From assembly GCF_019311235.1 (NCBI RefSeq), contig NZ_JAHWDF010000011.1, forward strand, positions 1 through 64,000: DNA of 64,000 bases, in the 5' to 3' direction. Within the stretch, counting starts at the first letter, position 1. The number at the start of each line of letters is the position of its first letter. The position numbers and the translations under genes are program-made. Below the pieces are notes generated by a model, which saw only the letters and a program-made list of their open reading frames with translations, did no database searches and was not told where the DNA came from. This document shows positions 20,571-27,949 of the stretch, in pieces. Source of the DNA: Mesonia aestuariivivens. Its GTDB lineage: Bacteria; Bacteroidota; Bacteroidia; Flavobacteriales; Flavobacteriaceae.

Positions 20571-20632
20571 AGTTTTAATACTTGACCTTAAATATATTAA
20601 TTTTACAGCTTAAATTTTTTAAACCACTAATT

Positions 20633-20926
20633 ATGAAAAAATTATTCATTGCATTTTCAGCGCTATCAATCTTATTAGCTACTACTTCTTGTAGAGAAAC
20701 CACTCAAGAAAAAACTGAAGATGCTGCAGAAGCTATAGGAGAAGATGTTGAACATGCAGCAAAAGAAACTGGGGATGCTATTGAAAGCGGAGTTAAAAAA
20801 ACTGGTGACGCAATTGAAAGAGGTGCAGATAAAATAGAAAAAGCTGCAGAAAATGCAGAAAGAGAAACCAAAGAAGAAATTCATGAAGAAGTGCACGAAG
20901 ATGATCATGACACTAAAAACTATTAA
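20633..20926 (+). CDS. Small acidic lipoprotein, paralogue of 6211-6489
   Basis: A 97-residue protein starting at ATG 20633; an upstream in-frame start at 20582 would add a poor leader. It has a signal peptide and lipobox (TTSC, Cys20). The mature part is amphipathic and charged with repeats TGDAIES, TGDAIER and ADKIEKAAENAE, resembling LEA/apolipoprotein-like helices. It is divergent from the regulator. Function is unknown; similarity to 6211-6489 is plain along the full length. Confidence 0.8.
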   Translation: MKKLFIAFSALSILLATTSCRETTQEKTEDAAEAIGEDVEHAAKETGDAIESGVKKTGDAIERGADKIEKAAENAERETKEEIHEEVHEDDHDTKNY

Positions 20927-20936
20927 TCAATAATTT

Positions 20937-20971
20937 AATAAAGCCGAACTCTGTCAGATTTCGGCTTTATT
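20937..20971. terminator. Bidirectional terminator between convergent genes
   Basis: AATAAAGCCGAA with its near-complement TTTCGGCTTTATT and a 10-nt loop, between the small lipoprotein gene and the convergent AEC transporter. Confidence 0.85.
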
Positions 20972-21884
20972 ATTTAAATAATATTGCAGCTATTGGCACT
21001 AAGACTAAAGCCATAAGCATAGAAAGTAGCACCAATAACGCAGATTGTTTCTCGTTAGATTTTAAAAACGAAGCAAAAACCGTAAGGTTTGCAGCAATAG
21101 GGAATAGCGTCAATAAGATTAACACCTTTGTTTCTTCTATACTTAATCCATTCACAAAAAAATACTCAACACCTAGTAGAACAGTCATTATTACAATAGA
21201 AGCAACTACACGAAAACTAAGAAGTTTTAAATAATAACTCCACTTTAAAACTTTAAAATCTACTTGTTCTATATTTATCCCTATAATAAGCATTCCGGCT
21301 ACAGAGACAATGGTTCCAAAAACATCTACCACAGGTTCTACTTCAGAAGGGGTATGAAAACCAAAAATCTTTAATATTACCGCTAATATGAAAACATAAA
21401 TAAAAGGAACCTTAAATATTTCTTTAATAGCATGTTTCCTACTAAAACGAGTGCGGGCTACTTGAAAATAACCAATAATATTCCCGTATAATGCAGAACC
21501 TATGTAAATACAAATTAGTGTGGTAATCGCTTCTTTTCCAAAAAGTGCATGTACTACTGGTATTCCAAAAAAAGCTACATTATAAAATGAAAATCCGCTT
21601 TTTAATAAGCTTCTACTCTCTCCTTTTCCAAAGGTTTTATGCACAATTATAGCAGGTAAAATCATCGCAACAGATAAACTAAAAGAGATGATTGGTAAAA
21701 TTGTTAGGTTTTCTAGCGTCGCTTCTAATACATGATTAATAACCAATACTGGCATAAAAAAATACAGTAAAGGTTTAGATACTATATTTTTAGGGAAAAA
21801 ATTAGTTCTAGCCAACAAATAGCCTAAAGGAATACATAACAAATAAGGAATTAAGGTTTTGTATAATTCAATAAATACGTTCAT
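20970..21884 (-). CDS. AEC (auxin efflux carrier) family transporter
   Basis: A 304-residue protein with about ten hydrophobic segments in two halves separated by a charged loop near residues 140-155. It has the AEC/BASS-like pattern of helices broken by conserved Asn and Pro (F-Y-N-V-A-F-F-G-I-P-V near 100; AGMLIIGI near 195). Bacterial members move carboxylates such as malate or malonate; the substrate here cannot be told. It is encoded alone, convergent with the lipoprotein gene. Confidence 0.85.
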   Translation of the reverse strand: MNVFIELYKTLIPYLLCIPLGYLLARTNFFPKNIVSKPLLYFFMPVLVINHVLEATLENLTILPIISFSLSVAMILPAIIVHKTFGKGESRSLLKSGFSFYNVAFFGIPVVHALFGKEAITTLICIYIGSALYGNIIGYFQVARTRFSRKHAIKEIFKVPFIYVFILAVILKIFGFHTPSEVEPVVDVFGTIVSVAGMLIIGINIEQVDFKVLKWSYYLKLLSFRVVASIVIMTVLLGVEYFFVNGLSIEETKVLILLTLFPIAANLTVFASFLKSNEKQSALLVLLSMLMALVLVPIAAILFK

Positions 21885-22085
21885 TAATTTTTATTTTATC
21901 AATATTAAATCATTCAGCCTTCTTGTATCTAATGCTAAAACTACATTATTTGAAGCTATAGAATCTTGTAATTTAAATTTAAAACTTCACACATTTTTAC
22001 TGTCTTAAATACAAGTAATTTCATCTTAAAAATTTACTTTTAAGATAAGTTAATTCTAAAACCCTTATTAAAATTGTATTTTTAG

Positions 22086-22093
22086 TACTTTTG
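22086..22093 (+). promoter_or_regulatory. Bacteroidota -7 box for the LacI gene
   Basis: TACTTTTG matches TAnnTTTG exactly and lies 38 nt before the LacI ATG. No clear TTTG -33 box is seen at the standard spacing. Confidence 0.5.
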
Positions 22094-22131
22094 AAGAATT
22101 ATTATCTAGAGGGCTAATTCATTTTTTTATT

Positions 22132-23142
22132 ATGAAGAAAAAAATAACAATTAAAGAAATTGCAAAAATATTAATGGTTTCTGTTTCTACAGTTTCTAAA
22201 GCAATGAATGACAGTCCCGAAATTAGCGAAAAAACAAAAAAGAAAGTAAAAGATTTAGCTAAGTTTTATGGTTACACGCCTAATCATATAGCTGTTAGTT
22301 TAAAAAATCAATCTACATTTAATATTGGTGTAATTATACCTGATATTCAAAATCCCTTTTTAGCTGAAGTTTTAAAAAATATTGAAATTACAGCCAAAAA
22401 GAAAGGCTATAGAATTATTACATTTTTTACTGATGAAAAATTAAAAGAAGAAAGAGAGAGTTTAAACATTCTCTCAAATGGAATGGTAGAAGGAATTATT
22501 GTATGCCCCTCTGAAGAAACCTTTGTCGAGAGAGAATTTAAACATTTTAATAATATTGCAGAAACCACTCCAATTGTCACTTTTGATAGAATACACAAAG
22601 AATTAGATTTTAATTCTGTATCTGTAGATGATGACCAAAGTATTTTAAAGGCATGTGCTCATTTTAAAGAAAACAATTTAAAAAATATATTATTCGTTTC
22701 TTCAATAGGCTGGCTTTCTGTAGGAAAAACCAGAAGAAGAACTTTTAAGAGTTATATGGAGACTGAAAAGGCTATAGAAGGAGAAACCATAGAAGAGCAT
22801 AATTTAGATGAACTAAGAGCTAAAATTGAAGCCAGAATTACAGATAACTCTTTACCTAAAATAGAGGCCATCTTAGGAGCCGATATAGAATCTACCTTAA
22901 TTGCTAGCGCGAGTATTTCTAGAAATAAAATTAAATTTATTGATGAAGTTTCATTAATAGGTTATGTAAATAAAAACCATAATGAACTTCAATACCCAAG
23001 GGTTTCTTACATTAATCAATTTCCAGAAAAAGTAGGAGAAAAAGCGGTAGACTTATTAATTAATAACTTAAAAGAAGACCACAAAAAAGCAACCTTAGAA
23101 ATTATTAAAACAGAAATTGTCACCAAAGACACTTCAAAATAA
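22132..23142 (+). CDS. LacI family transcriptional regulator
   Basis: A 336-residue protein with the N-terminal LacI helix-turn-helix and hinge (residues 4-60: ITIKEIAKILMVSVSTVSKAMN, then YTPNHIAVSLKN). A type I periplasmic-binding-like effector domain follows to the end (IGVIIPDIQNPFLAEVLKNIE; SVSVDD-SI; P-VSYINQFPEKVGEKAV). The effector is presumably a sugar. It precedes the GDPD gene with a 45-nt gap. Its target is not evident from the sequence. Confidence 0.93.
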   Translation: MKKKITIKEIAKILMVSVSTVSKAMNDSPEISEKTKKKVKDLAKFYGYTPNHIAVSLKNQSTFNIGVIIPDIQNPFLAEVLKNIEITAKKKGYRIITFFTDEKLKEERESLNILSNGMVEGIIVCPSEETFVEREFKHFNNIAETTPIVTFDRIHKELDFNSVSVDDDQSILKACAHFKENNLKNILFVSSIGWLSVGKTRRRTFKSYMETEKAIEGETIEEHNLDELRAKIEARITDNSLPKIEAILGADIESTLIASASISRNKIKFIDEVSLIGYVNKNHNELQYPRVSYINQFPEKVGEKAVDLLINNLKEDHKKATLEIIKTEIVTKDTSK

Positions 23143-23187
23143 TTTTATTCTGAAAAAAGCTTTTCAAGCTATTTAGTAGGTTATCGT

Positions 23188-24012
23188 ATGGAAGTACAAG
23201 GACATCGTGGAGATCGCGGCAATTTTCCAGAAAATAGTATCCCGGCATTTATCAGCGCGGTAAAAAAAGGCGTCGAGGTCTTAGAAATGGATGTTGTTAT
23301 CTCTAAAGATAATAAAGTGGTAGTTTCACACGAGCCTTATATGTCTTCGCTCTATATGCTTCAACCGAATGGAAAATCCATTAAAAAAGAAGAAGAAAAA
23401 GACTTTAACCTTTACCTCATGAATTACGATGAAATTCGTGAATTTGACGGAGGTTCTAAAAGTAATAAAAAATTTCTTCAACAGCAAAAAATAAAAACAC
23501 ACAAACCCTTACTTTCTGAAGTTATCGATACTGTAGAAAACTACATTAAAATCAATCAACTTCCAGCAATTAAGTATAATATTGAATTAAAATCTGAAGT
23601 AGAAGAATATAACATTTCACAACCTTTACCCGAACAATTTGTTGCTTTAGTCATAAATGTCCTCCAAAATAAACAGCTTGAAAACCGAGTAAGTTTACAA
23701 TCGTTTGATGTTAATATTTTAGAAAAAATAAACCAAATATTTCCACAATTTGTTTTAGCCTACTTAGTAGAAGAAGGGAATTTTAAAGACAACACAACCC
23801 TATTAAGTTTCAAACCAGATATTTACAGTCCGTTTCACCAATTACTTTCAACTCAAACTATAGTGAATAATATACAACAAGAGGGAATAAAAGTAATCCC
23901 GTGGACGGTAAACACCCCAGAAGCGATAAAAAAACTTATCGAATTTGGCGTAGATGGAATTATCAGTGATTATCCCGAGCTTGTTCTAAAATTAAGAGAA
24001 GAGCATCTTTAG
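23188..24012 (+). CDS. Glycerophosphodiester phosphodiesterase family protein
   Basis: A 274-residue TIM-barrel of the GDPD family, which cleaves glycerophosphodiesters to glycerol-3-phosphate and an alcohol. Catalytic features seen are QGHRG (His6, Arg7), PENS, E-M-D (Glu33, Asp35), SHEP (His48), K-YNIELKSE in the middle, WTVN, and GVDGIISDYPE near the C-terminus. No signal peptide is visible, so it is probably cytoplasmic. It is probably co-transcribed with the LacI gene. Confidence 0.9.
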   Translation: MEVQGHRGDRGNFPENSIPAFISAVKKGVEVLEMDVVISKDNKVVVSHEPYMSSLYMLQPNGKSIKKEEEKDFNLYLMNYDEIREFDGGSKSNKKFLQQQKIKTHKPLLSEVIDTVENYIKINQLPAIKYNIELKSEVEEYNISQPLPEQFVALVINVLQNKQLENRVSLQSFDVNILEKINQIFPQFVLAYLVEEGNFKDNTTLLSFKPDIYSPFHQLLSTQTIVNNIQQEGIKVIPWTVNTPEAIKKLIEFGVDGIISDYPELVLKLREEHL

Positions 24013-24022
24013 CTGAAAAATT

Positions 24023-24052
24023 ATTACTTATAAAAACAATTTTATAAGTAAT
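24023..24052 (+). terminator. Intrinsic terminator after GDPD
   Basis: A 13-bp perfect AT-rich stem (ATTACTTATAAAA and complement, 4-nt loop) followed by TTTCTTTTT. Confidence 0.75.
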
Positions 24053-24098
24053 TTCTTTTTGGTTGAAAGCTTTGAGACTAGTATTTAGAAATTCACTT

Positions 24099-25172
24099 TT
24101 AATTGTAATTTTCCATTAACCTGCTCCACTGCATAGATTTCATAGTACTAATTAAAACTGGGTTTATTTCTTTAACCAATTTTGAATCCTTCGGAAAACT
24201 ATAACTAAAATAATCTTTTTTCAAAGTTTTCTTCAGCACCTGAATTTCATCTGAAACTTGTTGACGTTCTACTTCATAATTAAGAATAGGCTCATCGTAA
24301 ATAAATAAATCTTCAGGATTATCTAATAAATATTCAATACCGCTAGCTCCATTTACTACTTCCTCATGCTTAATTCTATATAAATTTAAAAACTCTTGAG
24401 AACTAGAACTTCCTACGGTTACAACATCAAAACGATCTAAATCTGCCACCGAATTAATTTCATTATTCATATTCTCTACGGTTAATGCAGAAGCGATACT
24501 TGCCGTTAAACTAGAAATAATAATAATTGCCATAAACATCCAAACCAAGGCTATTATTCGACCGCCGGTAGTTTGTGGAGATTTATCTCCGTAACCAACC
24601 GTAGTCATGGTAACCGCACTCCACCAGAAGCCTTCTTTAAGACCTTTAAAACCTTTACCACCAAACTCGCCTTCATTTTTTTTGCGTTCAAACAACCACA
24701 CCAAAAAGCCAAAAATAAAGATGATACCAATAAGCACAAGAATTGCAGAGATAAACTCCCAACTCCATAATTTTTGAATTACGGCAAAAGCATTAGATTT
24801 CTTCTTTTGAGCAATAGCGGTATGTGAAATAAAATAAGGCTGCGAAAAATCCATTTTCTGCATTCGCTGATCGGTAACCGTAATTGGGTTTATACTAAAA
24901 TCTACTTCGCCTTTTTCTACAGCCTGAAGCAATTCAGCTAAAGAATTATAGGTTCTGTATTCGTAATTCCAACCCAACTTTTTATTCGCCATTTCCCAAG
25001 ATTCAATACTCAACCCAGAAAAACCGTTAGAAGATTGCTCTACAAAAGGCGGCGTTTCTCTAATACCAATGGTATATTTTTTTGGCTGATTGTTTTGAAC
25101 AGAATCTTGCGCTAAACCAGTTAAGCAAACTAGCAATGAAAATATAAATGTGAAGAATATTTTTTGACTCAT
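24099..25172 (-). CDS. GluR0-like ligand-gated ion channel (SBP3 domain with inserted K+ pore)
   Basis: A 357-residue protein with a signal peptide (1-21) and the first half of a type 3 solute-binding domain (about 30-125: YTIGIRETPPF...). A membrane helix follows (about 140-161). A pore loop carries TVGYGD at 191-196, the potassium selectivity signature. A second helix spans about 205-229, then the second half of the binding domain (about 235-357). This S1-pore-S2 order is that of prokaryotic ionotropic glutamate receptors such as GluR0. Ligand identity is unknown. It is the last chromosomal gene before the prophage scar. Confidence 0.88.
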   Translation of the reverse strand: MSQKIFFTFIFSLLVCLTGLAQDSVQNNQPKKYTIGIRETPPFVEQSSNGFSGLSIESWEMANKKLGWNYEYRTYNSLAELLQAVEKGEVDFSINPITVTDQRMQKMDFSQPYFISHTAIAQKKKSNAFAVIQKLWSWEFISAILVLIGIIFIFGFLVWLFERKKNEGEFGGKGFKGLKEGFWWSAVTMTTVGYGDKSPQTTGGRIIALVWMFMAIIIISSLTASIASALTVENMNNEINSVADLDRFDVVTVGSSSSQEFLNLYRIKHEEVVNGASGIEYLLDNPEDLFIYDEPILNYEVERQQVSDEIQVLKKTLKKDYFSYSFPKDSKLVKEINPVLISTMKSMQWSRLMENYN

Positions 25173-25288
25173 TTTTTAAATGTTAATTCATTAAAATTAC
25201 AAAACTGTCTATGAGGTCCTGATAATTAATAGAGCTATCGAAACTAAGAAATTTTGAAGTGAAATTTTAAAAATATTGTAAAACAAAA

Positions 25289-25320
25289 AACCCTCTAAAA
25301 TCGTAAGATTAAAGAGGGTT
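25289..25320 (-). terminator. Terminator of the tRNA-Leu transcription unit
   Basis: AACCCTCT / AGAGGGTT with extended AT pairs, followed on the minus strand by TTTTTTG. It sits 4 nt beyond the tRNA 3' end. Confidence 0.85.
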
Positions 25321-25324
25321 AAAG

Positions 25325-25378
25325 TACTCGGGACGGGACTTGAACCCGTACGAACTAATGTTCATTGGATTTTAAGTT
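25325..25378 (-). pseudogene. 3' half of tRNA-Leu(UAA), likely left attachment site of the prophage
   Basis: Read on the minus strand the segment holds an anticodon loop CTTAAAA (UAA), the 3' anticodon stem TCCAA, a long class II variable arm, the T arm ACGGG-TTCAAGT-CCCGT, and the 3' acceptor strand CCCGAGT plus discriminator A. Beyond the anticodon loop (above 25378) the sequence no longer fits a tRNA: no matching anticodon stem, D arm or 5' acceptor strand. This is the expected scar where a phage recombined into a tRNA-Leu 3' half; the intact copy should be at the other end. Confidence 0.85.
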
Positions 25379-25500
25379 CTGCACCTATACTTTTTTAACC
25401 CCTAACCTATTGATTATCAGTTTAACTAATTTTATTAAAATTGTAATTCTTAAAAATTTCTATGTCCGTTTCTATTTCCAAGGTAAAAACTAATAATTAA

Positions 25501-25653
25501 TTAGTATTTTTAGCCTATCTCACCACATTTAAAGTATTGTCAGGCTTGACAAGTCAAGAAAAATTACAGGCTTATCTCATCTACTTAGAAAATAAACATT
25601 TATACACTAAACAGGAACAAATCCAATTAGAAAAAGCTTTTAAAGACGATTAA
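25501..25653 (+). pseudogene. Start-less ORF remnant at the prophage left edge
   Basis: An open frame of 50 codons follows a stop at 25498 and ends at TAA 25651-25653 (ending QLEKAFKDD). It contains a helical, charged stretch (SQEKLQAYLIYLENKHLY) but no ATG or GTG start. It may be the C-terminal remnant of a gene cut by integration or decay. It overlaps the stop of the convergent gene. Identity is unknown. Confidence 0.3.
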
Positions 25654-26195
25654 CCACCTAAAATTGAAACGGCTAAGTTTAAACCTTCATTTTTGTATGC
25701 TTCGAGCTTAACTAGATAATTTTCTCCCTGCCAGGTTCTACCTGTCCAGAAATAATCTTTCTGTTTTAATTCAATTTTTTCTCCTTTTGATAAAAACTTT
25801 TTATTTGAAGAGTCGTCACCTAAAAGTTTTAGCAAATTTTTAATCACAATCTCGATGTATGGAATATCTTCTTTAGTTAACTTTTTTACCATTACATAAT
25901 GAATTTCATTCTCTTCAAAAAAAACTCTAGCAGTGATTCTATTGAAAAGACCTACTTCTTTTTTTCTTAATTGTTTATGGTAAGTAGAATACAATTCCTC
26001 AGATTTTGTTAGCTTCCAATCTGCATCATTAAAATTTTGTAAATCAGTAATAAAAATGTCATTAAATTTTTTCGGATTTGAAACTAATAGTCGTTTTCTC
26101 CTAATTTTTTTTATATAATTAAAAATCATCATTAAGCCTATAATTGGCGTTGCTACGACAACAACTATAAAAATAAAAAGCAACAATCCTTTCAT
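25650..26195 (-). CDS. Prophage membrane-anchored protein of the lysogeny operon
   Basis: A 181-residue protein with one N-terminal membrane helix (about 3-24) followed by Lys/Arg-rich residues and a soluble domain of about 150 residues, cytoplasmic by the positive-inside rule. I do not recognise the fold. It starts 6 nt after the repressor stop, so it is expressed in the lysogen. That position suggests superinfection exclusion or lysogenic conversion, by inference only. Confidence 0.65.
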   Translation of the reverse strand: MKGLLLFIFIVVVVATPIIGLMMIFNYIKKIRRKRLLVSNPKKFNDIFITDLQNFNDADWKLTKSEELYSTYHKQLRKKEVGLFNRITARVFFEENEIHYVMVKKLTKEDIPYIEIVIKNLLKLLGDDSSNKKFLSKGEKIELKQKDYFWTGRTWQGENYLVKLEAYKNEGLNLAVSILGG

Positions 26196-26201
26196 ATTAA
26201 A

Positions 26202-26684
26202 TTATTTATGTTCTTGCAGGTATTTAGAAAGCGCTTTGGTGGCTTTGCTAATTTCTTCTGCGTTTATGTTTTCTATAAAATCGATAATCTTTTCTTGGCG
26301 GTGCAATGTTTGGAAAACCCCTTCACTTAGCACCTCAAAATTTTTAGTAAAACCAACACTAATTTGGTTTAGGTCTCTCTTTAAACTGCTTAACGTAACT
26401 TCTTCTCCATAAGCTACACCCGGTTCCTCTAAACTTTCGGCTTTACCGCTTTTTTTCATTGATCCCTCGCCTGTTAATAGCCAATCAATTCCAAATTGCG
26501 GATATTTTTTATTAATTATTTCAGCCAAATTCTTACTTATCGCAGATTTTCCTCTAAGAATTTTATAAATCCTTTCGGGTCTTTCAAAGCCTAAAGAGTC
26601 TGAAAATTGCTTAGGATTTTCAAAATCCAAATCCTTGATAACAGTTTCAAGTACTTTTATTGATTTTTTAATCCTTGCATCCAT
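26202..26684 (-). CDS. Phage CI-like repressor with helix-turn-helix
   Basis: A 160-residue protein. Its N-terminal HTH (about residues 20-75: NPKQFSDSLGFERPERIYKILRGKSAISKNLAEIINKKYP) is followed by IDWLLTGEGSM, the standard end of Bacteroidota phage repressor HTH domains. The C-terminal 80 residues lack a LexA-type peptidase and look helical, perhaps for oligomerisation. It is transcribed away from the early genes. A conserved element begins right at its start codon (26686-26708), consistent with autoregulation. Confidence 0.85.
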   Translation of the reverse strand: MDARIKKSIKVLETVIKDLDFENPKQFSDSLGFERPERIYKILRGKSAISKNLAEIINKKYPQFGIDWLLTGEGSMKKSGKAESLEEPGVAYGEEVTLSSLKRDLNQISVGFTKNFEVLSEGVFQTLHRQEKIIDFIENINAEEISKATKALSKYLQEHK

Positions 26685-26685
26685 T

Positions 26686-26708
26686 GCACTAAAAAAGTTG
26701 TATATTCG
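26686..26708 (+). promoter_or_regulatory. Early promoter and candidate operator (site 1)
   Basis: GCACT, six A, GTTGTATATTCG. The last eight bases are a near-consensus -7 box (TATATTCG), 24 nt before the ATG of the gene at 26732. The same core CACT-W6/7-GTTGTA recurs at two more early promoters. Confidence 0.55.
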
Positions 26709-26731
26709 TTTAAATTCTAATTATTTTAATT

Positions 26732-27004
26732 ATGTCTGATGCTGAAGTTGCTGCTCATTTAACAGAGTTTAGCCATAATAATGCTGAGATTAGCAAAGCC
26801 TATGCGCCAGAATTTGTTATACCTGTGTATAACATTTTTGTTTCTATTACTAAAAACGACAAAGAAGCAGCCTTGGTGCTTACCAAAAACTATGTATCAC
26901 GTGGTTACGACTGTTTAAATAAAAAATGGCTTAAAAAAGAATACCCTGCGCTTTTTAAAAAAATTTTTGAAGGTATCACAGCACCGCAAACAACTACTAA
27001 ATAG
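26732..27004 (+). CDS. Prophage early hypothetical protein
   Basis: A 90-residue protein divergent from the repressor, beginning ATG TCT GAT, behind a -7 box TATATTCG. It is predicted mostly helical, with no motif I recognise. Its position opposite the repressor is where Cro-like or excision genes often lie, but no HTH is visible. It overlaps the stop of the convergent 72-residue gene by 8 nt. Confidence 0.6.
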   Translation: MSDAEVAAHLTEFSHNNAEISKAYAPEFVIPVYNIFVSITKNDKEAALVLTKNYVSRGYDCLNKKWLKKEYPALFKKIFEGITAPQTTTK

Positions 27005-27215
27005 TTTCAATTGGTAAATCTTCTGGTTTTGGAGGTTCGCTTTCTATCTCTGGTATAGTAATAGTAAAACTATAGCTTAACAACTTCCCGTCTTTGTCTA
27101 CCTTAACCTGTACTTGGTTATTATTAGCTTTTAAAGCTTTGTCTACCACTTCACTCTCTTCTCGTGCTTTTTTAAAATCTTCTAAAGCCTTATGAATACT
27201 GCCTTTTATCTCCAT
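26997..27215 (-). CDS. Prophage small hypothetical protein
   Basis: A 72-residue acidic protein with a helical N-terminus and a beta-prone YSFTITIPEIE C-terminus ending in a Pro-rich tail. It starts at ATG 27215. A CACTAAAAAAGTTGTAA element upstream on its strand (27256-27239) matches the early promoter core, which supports it as a real gene. Function is unknown. Confidence 0.5.
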   Translation of the reverse strand: MEIKGSIHKALEDFKKAREESEVVDKALKANNNQVQVKVDKDGKLLSYSFTITIPEIESEPPKPEDLPIETI

Positions 27216-27238
27216 ATCTAAAATTTTAACACAATTAT

Positions 27239-27283
27239 TTTACAACTTTTTTAGTGTACTGCACTTTTTTTGTTGTATATTTG
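27239..27283. promoter_or_regulatory. Back-to-back early promoters and candidate operators (sites 2 and 3)
   Basis: On plus: GCACT, seven T, GTTGTATATTTG, with a perfect -7 box TATATTTG at 27276-27283 serving the gene at 27354. On minus: CACTAAAAAAGTTGTAA (27256-27239) serving the gene at 27215. The two overlap through AGTGTACTGCACT, an imperfect palindrome suited to a dimeric repressor. Confidence 0.55.
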
Positions 27284-27353
27284 CTTCACTAACACGAAAC
27301 AAACTTAATACAAATATAGGTAATGGGTTTTGTTTAGGCAATAGTAGATTACT

Positions 27354-27644
27354 ATGATAACGAAAGAGGAAGCACAAACACTTAGAGAGTTAACCGGCCA
27401 CGATTACACCGGGCAGCTTGATGAATTTTTTAGAGCCAAAAACATTCGCAACCGTAAAAACGAGTTTTATTCAAAACAAATGCTAGGTAAAGTTTTTAGC
27501 GGTTTGTTAGCCAATAAAAAAGTGGAGACAGGTATTTGGCAGTTTGTAGAAAATCTGGTTGCTAAGAAAAAGGCAGAAGATGAAAAACGTAATTCGCTTT
27601 TAAAAGAAGCTAAAAACCTTACCAATGTACAAGAAGCAAGTTAA
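27354..27644 (+). CDS. Prophage early hypothetical protein
   Basis: A 96-residue basic, helical protein. It starts MITKEEAQTLRELTG, a pattern common in small phage DNA-associated proteins, but no domain can be named. A consensus -7 box lies 71 nt upstream. The next gene starts inside its 3' end (20-nt overlap), indicating translational coupling. Confidence 0.65.
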   Translation: MITKEEAQTLRELTGHDYTGQLDEFFRAKNIRNRKNEFYSKQMLGKVFSGLLANKKVETGIWQFVENLVAKKKAEDEKRNSLLKEAKNLTNVQEAS

Positions 27645-27825
27645 TCACCAAAAAGCCTTTGACCGCGCTCGCGAGCTCAAGGCAGAAAAAGCAGCCTATC
27701 GTGCAGGTAATATATTTATGGTATGTATTGCCATTATAGCGATCACTTTGCTATGTATTGCTATACGTAATACAACACTAGAAAAAGAAAATATCGTTTC
27801 TCACCACATATTTAATGAACCTTAG
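27625..27825 (+). CDS. Prophage small membrane protein
   Basis: A 66-residue protein: a charged helix (1-27), one membrane helix (about 30-48, MVCIAIIAITLLCIAI), and a short polar tail. It overlaps the preceding gene by 20 nt in another frame. A regulatory or exclusion role is possible; nothing specific is visible. Confidence 0.6.
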   Translation: MYKKQVNHQKAFDRARELKAEKAAYRAGNIFMVCIAIIAITLLCIAIRNTTLEKENIVSHHIFNEP

Positions 27826-27835
27826 GTTACTCGAG

Positions 27836-27912
27836 CAAACCCTGCTCTTCGCTGTTTGAGATAACAGCACAAAAAAAGTCCTGAAGTTGGACTGGAAATC
27901 GCTTCAGGACTT
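27836..27912. ncRNA. Three tandem hairpins between early genes
   Basis: Stem 1 is GAGCA/TGCTC. Stem 2 is GCTGTT/AACAGC (6-nt loop). Stem 3 is AAGTCCTGAAG/CTTCAGGACTT (11 perfect pairs, 15-nt loop). Stem 3 on the minus strand is followed by seven T, so it can terminate antisense transcripts. Within stem 3, AGTCC can instead pair with GGACT in its loop. Confidence 0.45.
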
Positions 27913-27921
27913 AAAATTAAT

Positions 27922-27935
27922 ATTAACGCTTAATT
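27922..27935 (+). repeat. TTAACGCTTAAT motif, copy 1
   Basis: ATTAACGCTTAATT lies 14 nt before the ATG at 27950. It is identical in its core to copies at 31411, 32623 and 45908. Confidence 0.6.
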
Positions 27936-27949
27936 AATAAAAATTATAC

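Noticed and set aside
25501-25653. Integrase or excisionase remnant
   Set aside because: No catalytic motif or start codon is present. Kept only as a low-confidence remnant.
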